Shown: positions 11,032 to 20,931, counted from the stretch's first letter. The stretch is 43,934 nucleotides of DNA from an uncultured Rickettsiales bacterium (GCA_905478245.1 CAJQHT010000012.1:1-43934), one strand, 5' to 3'. Notes: a model not told the origin generated them from the letters alone. Translations and numbers: made by a program.

Positions 11032-11964
11032 CTATATAATAATTTTATTTTTCACTTTTACTATTTTATTTGCTTTATTAAAGCAGTCAAGCCCTATTAT
11101 ATTGGAAATTGACCCTATTGACCTGCCTGCTCTTATTATTGCTTTATTTTTTCTTAATATTATTAAATATAAAAATATTGTTAGAAATGGAATAAATGAT
11201 TTAATAAGTATTTTTAAGAAATTAATTCCTCTTTTTCTTCTTAAATAAGCTCTGCTCCAACCCATATACCAATATCTTTTATAGAGAAGTCTATATTTTT
11301 CAAAGATTGTTTGACTAAAAGAGGCACTATGATCATTATGATATACATATGATGATTTTACTAAAATATTTTTATATTTATTAAATCTAGATCTGTCTGA
11401 GATTTCTTCATCGTCACCATATAAAAATAAATTTTCATCCAAAAATCCAATTTTTTGGAATATTTTTGTCTTTATGAGCATATAGCCTCCGCAAATGAAA
11501 TCAGTTTCTATTTTATCCTCATCTTCATTTATTATGTTTATAGTTTTTTTATAATTCTCGATTTCTTGTACTTTTTCTTCTAAAGATAAATTAAGGCGTG
11601 TTATAGAAAATGGCGATGCTAAAGCAATCTTATCATTCTTCTCTATTTCAAGTGCTAAATTATCAATTGATTCTGGGTCAATTATAGCATCTGGATTTAA
11701 TAAAAATGCATATTTTGTTTCTACTTTTTTTAGTGCAACATTATTACCCCTGCTAAAGCCAACATTATTTTCTAGCATTATTAGTTCAATTCCAGAATTT
11801 GCATATTTTTCTTTTAATAAATCAGCTATATTATCATTACTGCCATTATCAATAACTTTAATGTTAAGACCTTTATTAACAATTGGGTCTAAGGCACTTT
11901 CTATAATATGTGCACTTTTATATGCCAATATGATTATTGTAATTTCTTTTCTATGGTTTTTCAT
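11032..11964 (-). CDS. Family 2 glycosyltransferase, paralogue of 6048-6959
   Basis: ITIIILAYKS, VIDNGSND, ENNVGFSRGNNVAL, YAFLLNPDAII, GFLDENLFLYGDDEEISDR; C-terminal (R)S(I/F)GS.SN..G(I/L)DCF shared with the other copy. Confidence 0.9.
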   Translation of the reverse strand: MKNHRKEITIIILAYKSAHIIESALDPIVNKGLNIKVIDNGSNDNIADLLKEKYANSGIELIMLENNVGFSRGNNVALKKVETKYAFLLNPDAIIDPESIDNLALEIEKNDKIALASPFSITRLNLSLEEKVQEIENYKKTINIINEDEDKIETDFICGGYMLIKTKIFQKIGFLDENLFLYGDDEEISDRSRFNKYKNILVKSSYVYHNDHSASFSQTIFEKYRLLYKRYWYMGWSRAYLRRKRGINFLKILIKSFIPFLTIFLYLIILRKNKAIIRAGRSIGSISNIIGLDCFNKANKIVKVKNKIII

Positions 11965-12856
11965 TTTTATTAATTATTTCTATTGTATTTTTTAATGCAT
12001 CTTGCCATTTTGGCAATTTTATATTAAATTCTTTTTCAATTTTATCACAATTAAGCACTCCATTTAATGGTCTTTTGGCTTTTGTTTTAAATTCAGAGCT
12101 ATCAACGGCTATAATTTTTATTTTTTTTAAATTAAATTCTGCCATATATTCTATAATTTTAGAAGCAAAGTCAAAATAAGAAGCTTCGCCCTTATTAGTT
12201 AAATGATAAGTATCGCTTATAAAATTATTATTTTGATTTATTTTTTCTATTATTTTAATTGTTATGTCAGCAATATCAAAACTACTAGTTGGATTAGTAA
12301 TTTGATCATTAACAATTTTTAATTCTGTATTATTTTGTGCTAATTTAATTATTTTGGCAACAAAATTATTGTCTTTTTGGCTAAAAACAGTTGAAACTCT
12401 AAAAATTAAATAATCACATTCTGATTTTATAATCGCTTTTTCGCCATTTAATTTACTAAGGCCATAAATGCCAGCTGGTTTTAGATTTTGAATATTATTT
12501 TCAAGGTATGGTTCATTTCCAGCGCCATCAAAAACATAATTAGTTGAATAATGTATTAATTTTACATTATTTTTTTGGCAATATTTGGCTAAAATATCAA
12601 TGGCTTGATGATTTATTTTATCTGCCATATCTGGCTCATCTTCTGCCTTATCAACGTAATTATAAGCTGTGGCATTAATTATAAAATCAGCTTTTGGTAA
12701 TTTATTTAATTTATCTGCTAATTTATTAATTTTGGAAAAATCAATATCTTTAGATGAGTAATTATAAATTTGAAAATTATCTTTCTTTTGGGTAAATATA
12801 TTCAACAAATCACTTGCAACTTGACCATTTTTACCAAAAATAATTATATTTTTCAT
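11951..12856 (-). CDS. rfbD: dTDP-4-dehydrorhamnose reductase
   Basis: IIIFGKNGQVASDLL, INATAYNYVDKAEDEPDMADKIN, STNYVFDG, YGLSKLNGEKAI. Confidence 0.92.
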   Translation of the reverse strand: MKNIIIFGKNGQVASDLLNIFTQKKDNFQIYNYSSKDIDFSKINKLADKLNKLPKADFIINATAYNYVDKAEDEPDMADKINHQAIDILAKYCQKNNVKLIHYSTNYVFDGAGNEPYLENNIQNLKPAGIYGLSKLNGEKAIIKSECDYLIFRVSTVFSQKDNNFVAKIIKLAQNNTELKIVNDQITNPTSSFDIADITIKIIEKINQNNNFISDTYHLTNKGEASYFDFASKIIEYMAEFNLKKIKIIAVDSSEFKTKAKRPLNGVLNCDKIEKEFNIKLPKWQDALKNTIEIINKNEKP

Positions 12857-13774
12857 CTATGTTAATTTTCTTGGATTATCATTTCTGTCAAAAGCCTTTA
12901 TGCCAATAAGATATGAAAAACAACCATCTAAAGCTGCCCTTTGATTAATATTAATTTTCTTAAATTGAACAATTTGTATTAAAATTAATATTGATAATTT
13001 AATTATATTTCTTAAAGCCTTTAATTTACCAATTAATTTGCCATGCCTTAGTGATGTATAGTGACATTTGCTCCAGCCATTTTTATGCCACAATATTCCA
13101 TATTTTGTTTTTTGGTTGAATTCTCCTGATGATTGTCCGCTTAGATGAATTTGTGCCGTATTTTTTATTGTTGCTATTTTATAACCATTTTTTACTGCTC
13201 TTTTGCATATTTCATTATCATCGCAATACATAAAAAATCCATTATCAAAAAGACCAATTTTTTTAAAAATATCAGTTCGAAGAACCATAAAACAGCCACT
13301 AATAAATTTGGTTAAATAAAAATCATCTTTTTCACTTTTATAATTATTTTCTGATATTTGACAAATTTTTCCTTTTGTTAATTTTTTGTAATCTTTATCA
13401 TATGATCCTCCATAGTTAACTGCATTGGCAATTGCAATTTGTGGATTTTTTTCACAAATTTCTAATATTTTCTCTATCGTTCCATTTTCAAAAAAGCAAT
13501 CAGGGTTCAATAAGCAAGTAAATTCTGTATTTAACTCTGTAAATGCAATATTGTTAGCACGAGGAAATCCTAAATTTTTATCATTTTCTATTATTTGGGT
13601 TTTTGGAAATTTTTCCTTGATAATTTTAAGGGTGTTATCTGTACTATTATTGTCAGAAATTATAACATTATATTTATCAAAATTTAGCCTCTTAAGGTTG
13701 CTTTCAATAACTTGAGAACTATTATAAGTGACAATTATAAATGTTAATTTTTTCTTGGTTATTTTTTGTGTCAT
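12857..13774 (-). CDS. Family 2 glycosyltransferase
   Basis: LTFIIVTYNSSQVIESNL, IISDNNSTDNTL, DKNLGFPRANNIAF, FTCLLNPDC, GLFDNGFFMYCDDNEICKR. Confidence 0.9.
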   Translation of the reverse strand: MTQKITKKKLTFIIVTYNSSQVIESNLKRLNFDKYNVIISDNNSTDNTLKIIKEKFPKTQIIENDKNLGFPRANNIAFTELNTEFTCLLNPDCFFENGTIEKILEICEKNPQIAIANAVNYGGSYDKDYKKLTKGKICQISENNYKSEKDDFYLTKFISGCFMVLRTDIFKKIGLFDNGFFMYCDDNEICKRAVKNGYKIATIKNTAQIHLSGQSSGEFNQKTKYGILWHKNGWSKCHYTSLRHGKLIGKLKALRNIIKLSILILIQIVQFKKININQRAALDGCFSYLIGIKAFDRNDNPRKLT

Positions 13775-13779
13775 TGATT

Positions 13780-14754
13780 TTAAAAATTATTAATTAACTC
13801 CTTAATTCCATCTTCAAATTTAATTTGAGTTTGAAATCCTAATTCTTTTCTAATTTTACGGTCATTAATGGCGTATCTTCTATCGTGTCCCGCTCTATCT
13901 TTAACATAAGTGATTTGATTCTTGTAAGATGATGCATCTTCTTTTGGCCTGAATTGATCAAGTAATTCGCAAATTATATTAACAATTTCATTATTATCAA
14001 TTTCTTGATTGCCGCCAATGCAGTAAGTTTGGCCTTTTTGACCATTTTCTAAAATTAGATCAACTCCTCGATTGTGATCATCAACATGAATCCAATCCCT
14101 GACATTTTTACCATCGCCATAAATTGTAATCTCTTGATTATTTATTGCTCTATTAATGGTATTTGGTATTAATTTTTCTGCATGCTGTCTTGGTCCATAA
14201 TTATTGCTGCAATTACTGATTGTAATATTAAGTCCATAAGTTTTATAGTAAGCCCTAACCAGATGGTCACTTGCTGCTTTTGATGCTGAATATGGTGAAG
14301 AAGGGTTGTAAGGTGTATCTTCATCAAATTTATCCACACTATTTAAGGGTAAATCACCAAATACTTCATCTGTAGAAATATGATGGAAATGAAAATAAGA
14401 TTTATTTTTTTGCTGCCCTAATGCTGCTTTAAGTAAAGAGTGGGTGCCATTAATATTAGTTTGAATAAAGGCGTCAGGGTTCTTTATTGAATTATCAACA
14501 TGGCTTTCAGCGGCAAAATGAGCTATAACATCTATATCATACTCTTTTAATATTTTATTAACTAAATTTTCATCTAAAATATCACCCTTAACAAATTTAT
14601 AATTATCTGATTTTATCCAAGAGATATTTTCTTCTTTTCCGGCGTAAGTTAATTTATCTAATATGATTACTTTTTTACCTTTTTCTACTTGTTGTGCCAC
14701 AAAAGAGCTTCCTATGAATCCAGCTCCACCTGTTACCAATAAATTATTTTTCAT
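13780..14754 (-). CDS. rfbB: dTDP-glucose 4,6-dehydratase
   Basis: MKNNLLVTGGAGFIGSSFV (preferred start at 14754), AAESHVDNSI, STDEVFGDL, YSASKAASDHLVRAYYKTYGL, NNYGPRQHAEKLIP. Confidence 0.96.
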   Translation of the reverse strand: MKNNLLVTGGAGFIGSSFVAQQVEKGKKVIILDKLTYAGKEENISWIKSDNYKFVKGDILDENLVNKILKEYDIDVIAHFAAESHVDNSIKNPDAFIQTNINGTHSLLKAALGQQKNKSYFHFHHISTDEVFGDLPLNSVDKFDEDTPYNPSSPYSASKAASDHLVRAYYKTYGLNITISNCSNNYGPRQHAEKLIPNTINRAINNQEITIYGDGKNVRDWIHVDDHNRGVDLILENGQKGQTYCIGGNQEIDNNEIVNIICELLDQFRPKEDASSYKNQITYVKDRAGHDRRYAINDRKIRKELGFQTQIKFEDGIKELINNF

Positions 14755-14755
14755 T

Positions 14756-15421
14756 TTATAAATTTTTAGTTTTATTTTTAAAATATTGATATTCATCGTT
14801 CGATAAAATATCTTTGGCAATTTTTGTTAAATTATTTAAATCTTTGCGAAAGTAGGAGTCAAAATTTTTATCATTAATTCTAGCACAGCCCAAGTCAAAT
14901 AATTCTAAGTGATAATCATTATTATTTTTAATAACAGCAATATTAATTTTAGAAATATCATCATGATTTACTTTATTGTCATACAATGTTTTTATGATAA
15001 ATAATAAATTTTCTAAGAAATTTGGATATTTGAGAGATTTATCTTTTTTAAACTTATCTAATGTTGTAAATTTAATAAAATCAAATGCAATATAATTTAT
15101 AAAAAGAAAATATTTATATTCCATCATTTTTATAAAATTATTATTGTAATACTTATTTCCTAAGGCCTCTCTTTTGCTGCTATTTGTTCTATTGGCTATT
15201 TTTATAAATATTTTATTATTATTTTTATATGCTACAGCGTAATATTTTGCGCCAACTCCACAAGATTTAATTAGCTCAATTTTTTGATATTTTTTAATAT
15301 ATTTTAAATATAATAGAGTAGATCTACAAATAATATCAGATTTAAAAGATGATCTAATATTAATTAAGCTTTTTACTATTGAGTTATTTCTTAGATTTTT
15401 ACTAAAGCCTTTATATTTCAT
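14756..15421 (-). CDS. Kinase-like protein (lipopolysaccharide kinase/WaaP-like fold)
   Basis: KCGVGAKYYAVAYKNNNKIFIKIAN-type Lys region, VNHDDISKINIAVI (HxDxxxxN-like catalytic loop), HLELFDLGCARI (DFG-like). Confidence 0.6.
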   Translation of the reverse strand: MKYKGFSKNLRNNSIVKSLINIRSSFKSDIICRSTLLYLKYIKKYQKIELIKSCGVGAKYYAVAYKNNNKIFIKIANRTNSSKREALGNKYYNNNFIKMMEYKYFLFINYIAFDFIKFTTLDKFKKDKSLKYPNFLENLLFIIKTLYDNKVNHDDISKINIAVIKNNNDYHLELFDLGCARINDKNFDSYFRKDLNNLTKIAKDILSNDEYQYFKNKTKNL

Positions 15422-15422
15422 G

Positions 15423-15968
15423 CTAAAATTTTGGATTTTTTAAATATTCCTTAAAACTTTCTTGCTCTTGATCTCTTTGTGAAATGATAGGGTTTTTTAT
15501 CGGCCATTTAATATTTAAATCTTCATCATCAAATTTTATTCCACCTTCGCCTAGCGCGCTATATTCTGCTCCTGTAATTTTATAATATAAATGAGCAGGC
15601 TCTTCACCTATTGTGCAAAAACCATGGGCAAAACCAGTTGGCAACCATAGTAAAGTTGCTTGATCTAGAATAATACTAAAATATTTACCTAAGGTTTTAG
15701 AGTCTTTTCTAATGTCAACTGCAACGTCAAAAATTTTACCATGAGTACAGCCTATTAATTTACCTTGCGCTGGTTGATGCTGATAATGCAAGCCTCTAAT
15801 AACATTTGGAGCCGATTTTGAATGATTATCTTGAAAAAAATCAGTTGGTAAATTATGCTTCTCAAATTCAGATTTTTTGAATCTCTCGATAAAAAATCCT
15901 CTTTCATCGCCGTGCAAATCTAATTTTATAATTTTTAGCCCCAAAAAGCCAGTTTCTTCTATTTGCAT
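15423..15968 (-). CDS. rfbC: dTDP-4-dehydrorhamnose 3,5-epimerase
   Basis: DLHGDERGFFIERF, NVIRGLHYQHQPAQGKLIGC, VAVDIRKDSKTLGKY, LWLPTGFAHGF. Confidence 0.96.
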   Translation of the reverse strand: MQIEETGFLGLKIIKLDLHGDERGFFIERFKKSEFEKHNLPTDFFQDNHSKSAPNVIRGLHYQHQPAQGKLIGCTHGKIFDVAVDIRKDSKTLGKYFSIILDQATLLWLPTGFAHGFCTIGEEPAHLYYKITGAEYSALGEGGIKFDDEDLNIKWPIKNPIISQRDQEQESFKEYLKNPKF

Positions 15969-15970
15969 TA

Positions 15971-16855
15971 TTAATATTTTATTACCCTTCTTAAATAATC
16001 CCCATAAGAATTACCAATTTTAAATTCATCGGCTAATTTTTCTAATTGTTCTTTAGTGATATTGCCTTTATTATAAGATACTTCTTCTATACAACCAATT
16101 TTTATACCTTGTCTATTTTCAACAACTTCAATAAATTGAGAGGCGCCGTTCAGAGATTCATGAGTTCCGGCATCAAGCCAGGCAAAACCACGATTCATTT
16201 TTATAACATTTAATTTTTTCTGACGCAAATATTCATTATTAACATCAGTAATTTCAAGCTCACCCCTGGCTGATGGTTTTATATTTTTAGCAATTTTAAC
16301 AACATTATTATCGTAAAAATACCAACCAGTAACAGCAAAATCAGATTTTGGATTTTTAGGTTTTTCAATAATATTAGTTGCAATATTATTTTCATCTAAT
16401 TCCACTACGCCATATCTATGTGGGTCTTTAACGCGATAAGCAATAACATATGCCCCTTCTTTTAAATTAACCGCCTCTTCAAATTTCTGATCTATTTTAA
16501 TGCCACTAATCTCACTACCATAAAATATATTATCGCCAAGTATTAAGCTAACACTATCATTGCCGATAAAATCTTCCGCTAAAATAAAAGCTTGGGCAAT
16601 GCCGTCAGGACTTGGTTGAACCTTATAAGAAATATTAATGCCAATATTATTACCATTGCCAAGTAGATTTTCAATTTTACCAATATCTTCTTTGGTGCTA
16701 ATAATCATAATATCCTTAATGCCAATATTAATAATATTTGACAATGGGTAATATATCATTGGCTTATCGTAAACTGGTAGTAATTGTTTACTTATGCTTT
16801 TTGTTAATGGTGCTAATCTTGTTCCATTGCCGCCAGCAAGTATGATTGCTTTCAT
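15971..16855 (-). CDS. rfbA: Glucose-1-phosphate thymidylyltransferase
   Basis: MKAIILAGGNGTRLAPLTKSISKQLLPVYDKPMIYYPLS, LILGDNIFYG, RGFAWLDAGTHESL. Confidence 0.97.
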   Translation of the reverse strand: MKAIILAGGNGTRLAPLTKSISKQLLPVYDKPMIYYPLSNIINIGIKDIMIISTKEDIGKIENLLGNGNNIGINISYKVQPSPDGIAQAFILAEDFIGNDSVSLILGDNIFYGSEISGIKIDQKFEEAVNLKEGAYVIAYRVKDPHRYGVVELDENNIATNIIEKPKNPKSDFAVTGWYFYDNNVVKIAKNIKPSARGELEITDVNNEYLRQKKLNVIKMNRGFAWLDAGTHESLNGASQFIEVVENRQGIKIGCIEEVSYNKGNITKEQLEKLADEFKIGNSYGDYLRRVIKY

Positions 16856-17000
16856 GAGATCTTTTTTATGATTAATAAATTTACATTAATAATACCAAGT
16901 CTAAAGCTTTAATAAAAAATAGGAATTGGTATAAGTAGAAATTTTTCAGTAGTAATTTTAATTATTTAATGCTTTAAAATCAAGACCTATTTGATTTTCC

Positions 17001-17029
17001 TTGACTTTGTTATAAATTTACTATATATT
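17001..17029 (+). promoter_or_regulatory. Sigma70-type promoter for tRNA-Ser
   Basis: TTGACT (17001-17006), 17 bp spacer, TATATT (17024-17029), 20 bp before tRNA 5' end. Confidence 0.7.
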
Positions 17030-17049
17030 CTGCTTGGTCAATAGATTTA

Positions 17050-17141
17050 GGAAAGATGGCCGAGCGGCTTAAGGCGCACGCTTGGAAAGCGTGTGTAGGT
17101 TTTATAGCCTACCGAGGGTTCGAATCCCTCTCTTTCCGCCA
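17050..17141 (+). tRNA. tRNA-Ser (anticodon GGA), CCA encoded
   Basis: GGAAAGA/TCTTTCC acceptor stem, D-arm GCCGAGCGGCTTAAGGC, anticodon arm CACGCTTGGAAAGCGTG, long variable arm GTAGGTTTTATAGCCTAC, T-arm GAGGGTTCGAATCCCTC, G discriminator + CCA. Confidence 0.97.
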
Positions 17142-17160
17142 TGATTTTAATAATTATAGT

Positions 17161-17928
17161 ATGAAATTAAAGAAACCAATCATCGGAATAGTTTTAGATT
17201 ATAGAAAGGGTGGTGATTCCCAATATTCAAGCAATCCTTATTATGCCCTCAGGGTTAATCATATTGATATTATCAATAAGATGGGTGCGAAGGTTCTTTT
17301 AATACCTTATGATTATGAATTAATTGATTACTATCTTAAATTAATAGATGGCTTAATGATTGTTGGTGGTTATTTTGATATTAATCCACGTCGATATAAT
17401 GAAAAAATTCTTCATGAATCAGTAAAATTAAATGAAGTCAGAGAGAATTTTGAATTTGAGTTAACATCTCAGGCTTTAAAAGAAAAAAATCTACCAATTT
17501 TTGGAATTTGTAATGGTTTACAGCTTATTAATATTATTCATGGTGGCAATGCCATACAGCATATTCCAGATGGCAAGAAATATATTGAGCATGAGCAAAG
17601 CAATATAGCTAATTATGAAGATTATAATAAAACTTACCATAATGTTCAGATAGAAAAGGATAGTAAATTATTCAAAATTATCGGCGAAAAGGAAATTTCT
17701 ACCAACTCTTCTCATCATCAGGCTGTTAAAGATGTTGGTCAAGATTTAAAAATTACCGCCAGAGCAAGTGACGGTATAATTGAAGCAATTGAACATAAAT
17801 CTCATCCATTTTGCTTAGCAGTGCAGTGGCATCCTGAGTTTGCTAGCACTATTGCTGATAATAAATTATTTTCTGCCTTTGTTGCAGCTTGTGAAAAATA
17901 TAAAAAAACAAATAATGCAGTTAAATAA
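17161..17928 (+). CDS. Class I glutamine amidotransferase-like / gamma-glutamyl-GABA hydrolase family (peptidase C26)
   Basis: MKLKKPIIGIVLDYRKGG; LPIFGICNGLQLINIIHGG nucleophile Cys; VQWHPEF His-Glu. Confidence 0.88.
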   Translation: MKLKKPIIGIVLDYRKGGDSQYSSNPYYALRVNHIDIINKMGAKVLLIPYDYELIDYYLKLIDGLMIVGGYFDINPRRYNEKILHESVKLNEVRENFEFELTSQALKEKNLPIFGICNGLQLINIIHGGNAIQHIPDGKKYIEHEQSNIANYEDYNKTYHNVQIEKDSKLFKIIGEKEISTNSSHHQAVKDVGQDLKITARASDGIIEAIEHKSHPFCLAVQWHPEFASTIADNKLFSAFVAACEKYKKTNNAVK

Positions 17929-18652
17929 TAAAGAAAAAGGCGATAGAATAGCTAAAATTATTGCCAGAAGTGGTTATTGTTCTAGAAGACAAGCGGAAGA
18001 ATTAATAATAGATGGCAGGGTTAAGGTTAATGGCCAAATTATTGATAGTCCAGCCACTTTAATAACCGATCAATCTATTAAAATTGACAATAAATTACTA
18101 GCAAAGAATGAGCCGGCTAAAATGTGGATATTTCACAAGCCAAAAGGCTTTGTTTGTTCCAATAAAGATGAAAAAAATCGTAAAACTATTTTTGATATTT
18201 TGCCAGATAATTTACCTAGAACTATATCAGTAGGGCGCCTTGATATTAATACAGAAGGCTTACTATTATTAACAAATGATGGTGAAATTTCACGCTATAT
18301 CGAATTACCTCAAAATAAATGGATCAGAAATTATCGTGTTCGTGTTCACGGTAAGGTAAATATGCCAAGATTAGAAAAATTAGCTAAAGGCATCAGAATA
18401 GACGGCGTTAGCTATGGTTCAATAAAAGTAGAATTAGAAAAAGAAGGCTCTAATTCTTGGTTGAAAATCTCACTTACCGAAGGTAAAAACCGTGAGATTA
18501 AGAAAGTTTTACAATATTTTGGCCTTGAGGTTAATCGTCTTATCAGAATTTCTTTCGGACCTTTTATTTTGGGAAATTTAGCAACGGGAAAAATCAAGGA
18601 AATTCCAGGTAAAGTTTTAAAGGATACTTTAGGAAAATTAATTAATAAATAA
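17915..18652 (+). CDS. rluB: 23S rRNA pseudouridine synthase, RluB-like (S4 domain)
   Basis: GDRIAKIIARSGYCSRRQAEELIIDGRVKVNG S4 domain; VGRLDINTEGLLLLTNDGE; EGKNREIKKVLQYFG. Confidence 0.9.
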   Translation: MQLNNKEKGDRIAKIIARSGYCSRRQAEELIIDGRVKVNGQIIDSPATLITDQSIKIDNKLLAKNEPAKMWIFHKPKGFVCSNKDEKNRKTIFDILPDNLPRTISVGRLDINTEGLLLLTNDGEISRYIELPQNKWIRNYRVRVHGKVNMPRLEKLAKGIRIDGVSYGSIKVELEKEGSNSWLKISLTEGKNREIKKVLQYFGLEVNRLIRISFGPFILGNLATGKIKEIPGKVLKDTLGKLINK

Positions 18653-18656
18653 AATT

Positions 18657-19373
18657 ATGAGACCATCAAAAAGAGAATTTGATCAATTAAGAGAGATCTC
18701 AATTCAAACTAATGTCAATAAATATGCTGAAGGTTCTTGTCTTATTAACTGGGGTAGAAATCAAATTTTATGTACAGCAACTATTGAAAATAAAGTTCCT
18801 CCTTTTTTAAGAAATAGCAAAAAAGGCTGGGTAACAGCAGAATATTCAATGTTACCAAGATCAACTCACTCTAGAAATCAAAGAGATTCAAATCGTAAAT
18901 CACCAAATGGTCGAGGCCTGGAAATTCAAAGGTTAATTGGCAGGTCTTTACGTTCAATAGTTGATTTAAAAAAATTAGGAGAAAGGCAGATTATAATTGA
19001 TTGTGACGTTTTGCAAGCTGATGGCGGCACACGCTGCGCTTCTATTACAGGTGGTTATATTGCCTTAAAATTAGCAATAAATAAATTAATAAAAGATCGA
19101 ATTTTAACTTCCGATCCTATTACAGAGTCAATATTGGCAGTTTCTTGTGGTATTTTTAAATCAAAAACAATTTTAGATTTGGATTATGACGAGGATAGTA
19201 ATTGTGAAGCTGATGTCAATTTTATTGTCACAAAAGATGCTAAAATTATTGAAATTCAAGGAACTGGAGAGGAAAAGCCTTTTGATTTCTCTCAAATTAA
19301 TATTATGCATCAATTAGTACAAAAAGCAGCTTTAGAAATTTCTCAAATTCAAGAAGAAGCCCTAAATGCTTAA
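18657..19373 (+). CDS. rph: Ribonuclease PH
   Basis: MRPSKREFDQLR, GKGWVTAEYSMLPRSTHSRNQRD-like, GRGLEIQRLIGRSLRSIVDL, DCDVLQADGGTRCASITGGYIAL. Confidence 0.96.
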   Translation: MRPSKREFDQLREISIQTNVNKYAEGSCLINWGRNQILCTATIENKVPPFLRNSKKGWVTAEYSMLPRSTHSRNQRDSNRKSPNGRGLEIQRLIGRSLRSIVDLKKLGERQIIIDCDVLQADGGTRCASITGGYIALKLAINKLIKDRILTSDPITESILAVSCGIFKSKTILDLDYDEDSNCEADVNFIVTKDAKIIEIQGTGEEKPFDFSQINIMHQLVQKAALEISQIQEEALNA

Positions 19374-20469
19374 TTTAATTGGTTTAGATAAATCAGAATT
19401 AAAGGCGGAAATCTTAAAAATTGGTGAGAAACCATTTCGCGCAGGGCAAATCTGGGACTGGATTTATATAAAAAATGCTCGTGATTTTAAAGAATGTAAT
19501 AATATTCCAAAAAACTTAATAGAAAAATTAGAAAATAATTACCAGATAGCATCACCTTTAATAGTTGAGGATCTTGTTTCTAAAGATGGCACTAGAAAAT
19601 GGCTCATAAATTTTGACAATAATAAAAATCAACCTAATTCGTCAAGTAAATGTTCTAAAAATCCAAGCAATAATGGCGCAGAGATAGAAATGGTTTATAT
19701 TCCTGAAAAAAACCGTGGCACATTATGTGTTTCATCGCAAATTGGTTGCACCCTAACTTGTAAATTTTGCCATACTGGAACTCAAACCTTAGTACGTAAC
19801 TTAACAGCTGGTGAAATTATTTGGCAATTTTTAATCGCAAAAGATTTACTGCCAAAAGACTCTCTAACTAATATTGTTTTTATGGGTATGGGTGAGCCGC
19901 TTTTTAATTATGAAAATGTTAAAAAAGCCATTAAAATATTAAATGATGATAAGGGGATTAACTTTTCTAAAAGACGTATAGTTCTTTCAACTTCTGGCGT
20001 TGTACCAGAATTATTAAAATTTTGTGATGAAGTTAATAGTAATTTAGCAATATCTTTGCATAGTGTCAGGGATGATGTTAGAAGTCAGATTATGCCAATT
20101 AATAAAAAATATCCTCTTGAAGAGTTAATTAAAGCTTGTAAATATTATAATCAAGCTAATTCTCAATTTATAACATTTGAATATGTTATGCTCAAAGGAA
20201 TTAATGATTCTGATTTGGACGCTCAAGAATTAGTTAGTTTTATTAAAGATAATCAAATTAAAGCAAAAGTTAATATTATACCATTTAATATTTGGCAGGG
20301 CTCCATATATGAATGTTCAAGTAGAAATAGAATCATGTCTTTTGCCAGAATTATTGAAGAAAATAATATTTATGCACCAATTCGCAAAACTAGAGGAGAG
20401 GATGTAATGGCAGCTTGCGGTCAGTTAAAATCACTTTCTTTGAGAAAAAAATTAACTAAAATCAGGTAA
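19366..20469 (+). CDS. rlmN: Dual-specificity RNA methyltransferase RlmN (radical SAM)
   Basis: CVSSQIGCTLTCKFCHTGTQ (CxxxCxxC), MGMGEPLFNYENV, VLSTSGVVPEL, AISLHSVRDDVRSQIMPINKKYPLEEL. Confidence 0.96.
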   Translation: MLNLIGLDKSELKAEILKIGEKPFRAGQIWDWIYIKNARDFKECNNIPKNLIEKLENNYQIASPLIVEDLVSKDGTRKWLINFDNNKNQPNSSSKCSKNPSNNGAEIEMVYIPEKNRGTLCVSSQIGCTLTCKFCHTGTQTLVRNLTAGEIIWQFLIAKDLLPKDSLTNIVFMGMGEPLFNYENVKKAIKILNDDKGINFSKRRIVLSTSGVVPELLKFCDEVNSNLAISLHSVRDDVRSQIMPINKKYPLEELIKACKYYNQANSQFITFEYVMLKGINDSDLDAQELVSFIKDNQIKAKVNIIPFNIWQGSIYECSSRNRIMSFARIIEENNIYAPIRKTRGEDVMAACGQLKSLSLRKKLTKIR

Positions 20470-20478
20470 ATTATTATT

Positions 20479-20931
20479 ATGCCTAGCAGAAAAAGAAAGC
20501 AGCAACAAAAGAAAAGTACGGATTTATCTGAGGGTGAATATTTTGAAAAGCAAGAAAAAGAAGTAAACTCTTTTCCAGGAATTAATACCTCAATGCTGTC
20601 AGGCAATGAAGTCGAATTTCAAAATATATTATATCAAGAAATAGATATCGAAGAAAAAGATAAGGCGAGCTTGGGTGCTGCATTTAATAATCTTGGATAT
20701 TGCTATGCTGAGAATTATGGAGTAGAAAAGGATTTGTATGTTGCGGTAAGATGTTTTAGATTTGCAGTTTCTTTTGGCGATGAAGCGGCCATAGAAAATC
20801 TAGCTAGATTTACAGTTGAATTGAAAAAAGAGACAGCAAAAACCATGATAAGTCTTTCAAAAGCAAGTGTTCAATATCCCCAGGTTACTAGTTTAGTGGA
20901 GTCCAAGGGGACAAAAAGACACAAGATCTAG
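20479..20931 (+). CDS. Small protein with a Sel1-like repeat
   Basis: AAFNNLGYCYAENYGVEKDLYVAVRCFRFAVSFGDEAAIENLARF resembles Sel1 repeat; lysine/arginine-rich N-terminus. Confidence 0.5.
   Translation: MPSRKRKQQQKKSTDLSEGEYFEKQEKEVNSFPGINTSMLSGNEVEFQNILYQEIDIEEKDKASLGAAFNNLGYCYAENYGVEKDLYVAVRCFRFAVSFGDEAAIENLARFTVELKKETAKTMISLSKASVQYPQVTSLVESKGTKRHKI

Noticed and set aside
13425-13715. 96-aa + strand ORF
   Set aside because: Antisense to a GT2 glycosyltransferase; no independent support
13780-14820. Listed start of rfbB at 14820 (MPKIFYRTMNINILK...)
   Set aside because: Overlaps the upstream kinase-like gene; the conserved protein starts at MKNNLLVTGGAGFIG (14754)
17056-17160. ORF track start MAERLKAHAWKACVGFIAYRGFESLSFRHDFNNYS for the glutamine amidotransferase
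   Set aside because: This is translation of the tRNA-Ser gene; the real start is most likely the ATG at 17161
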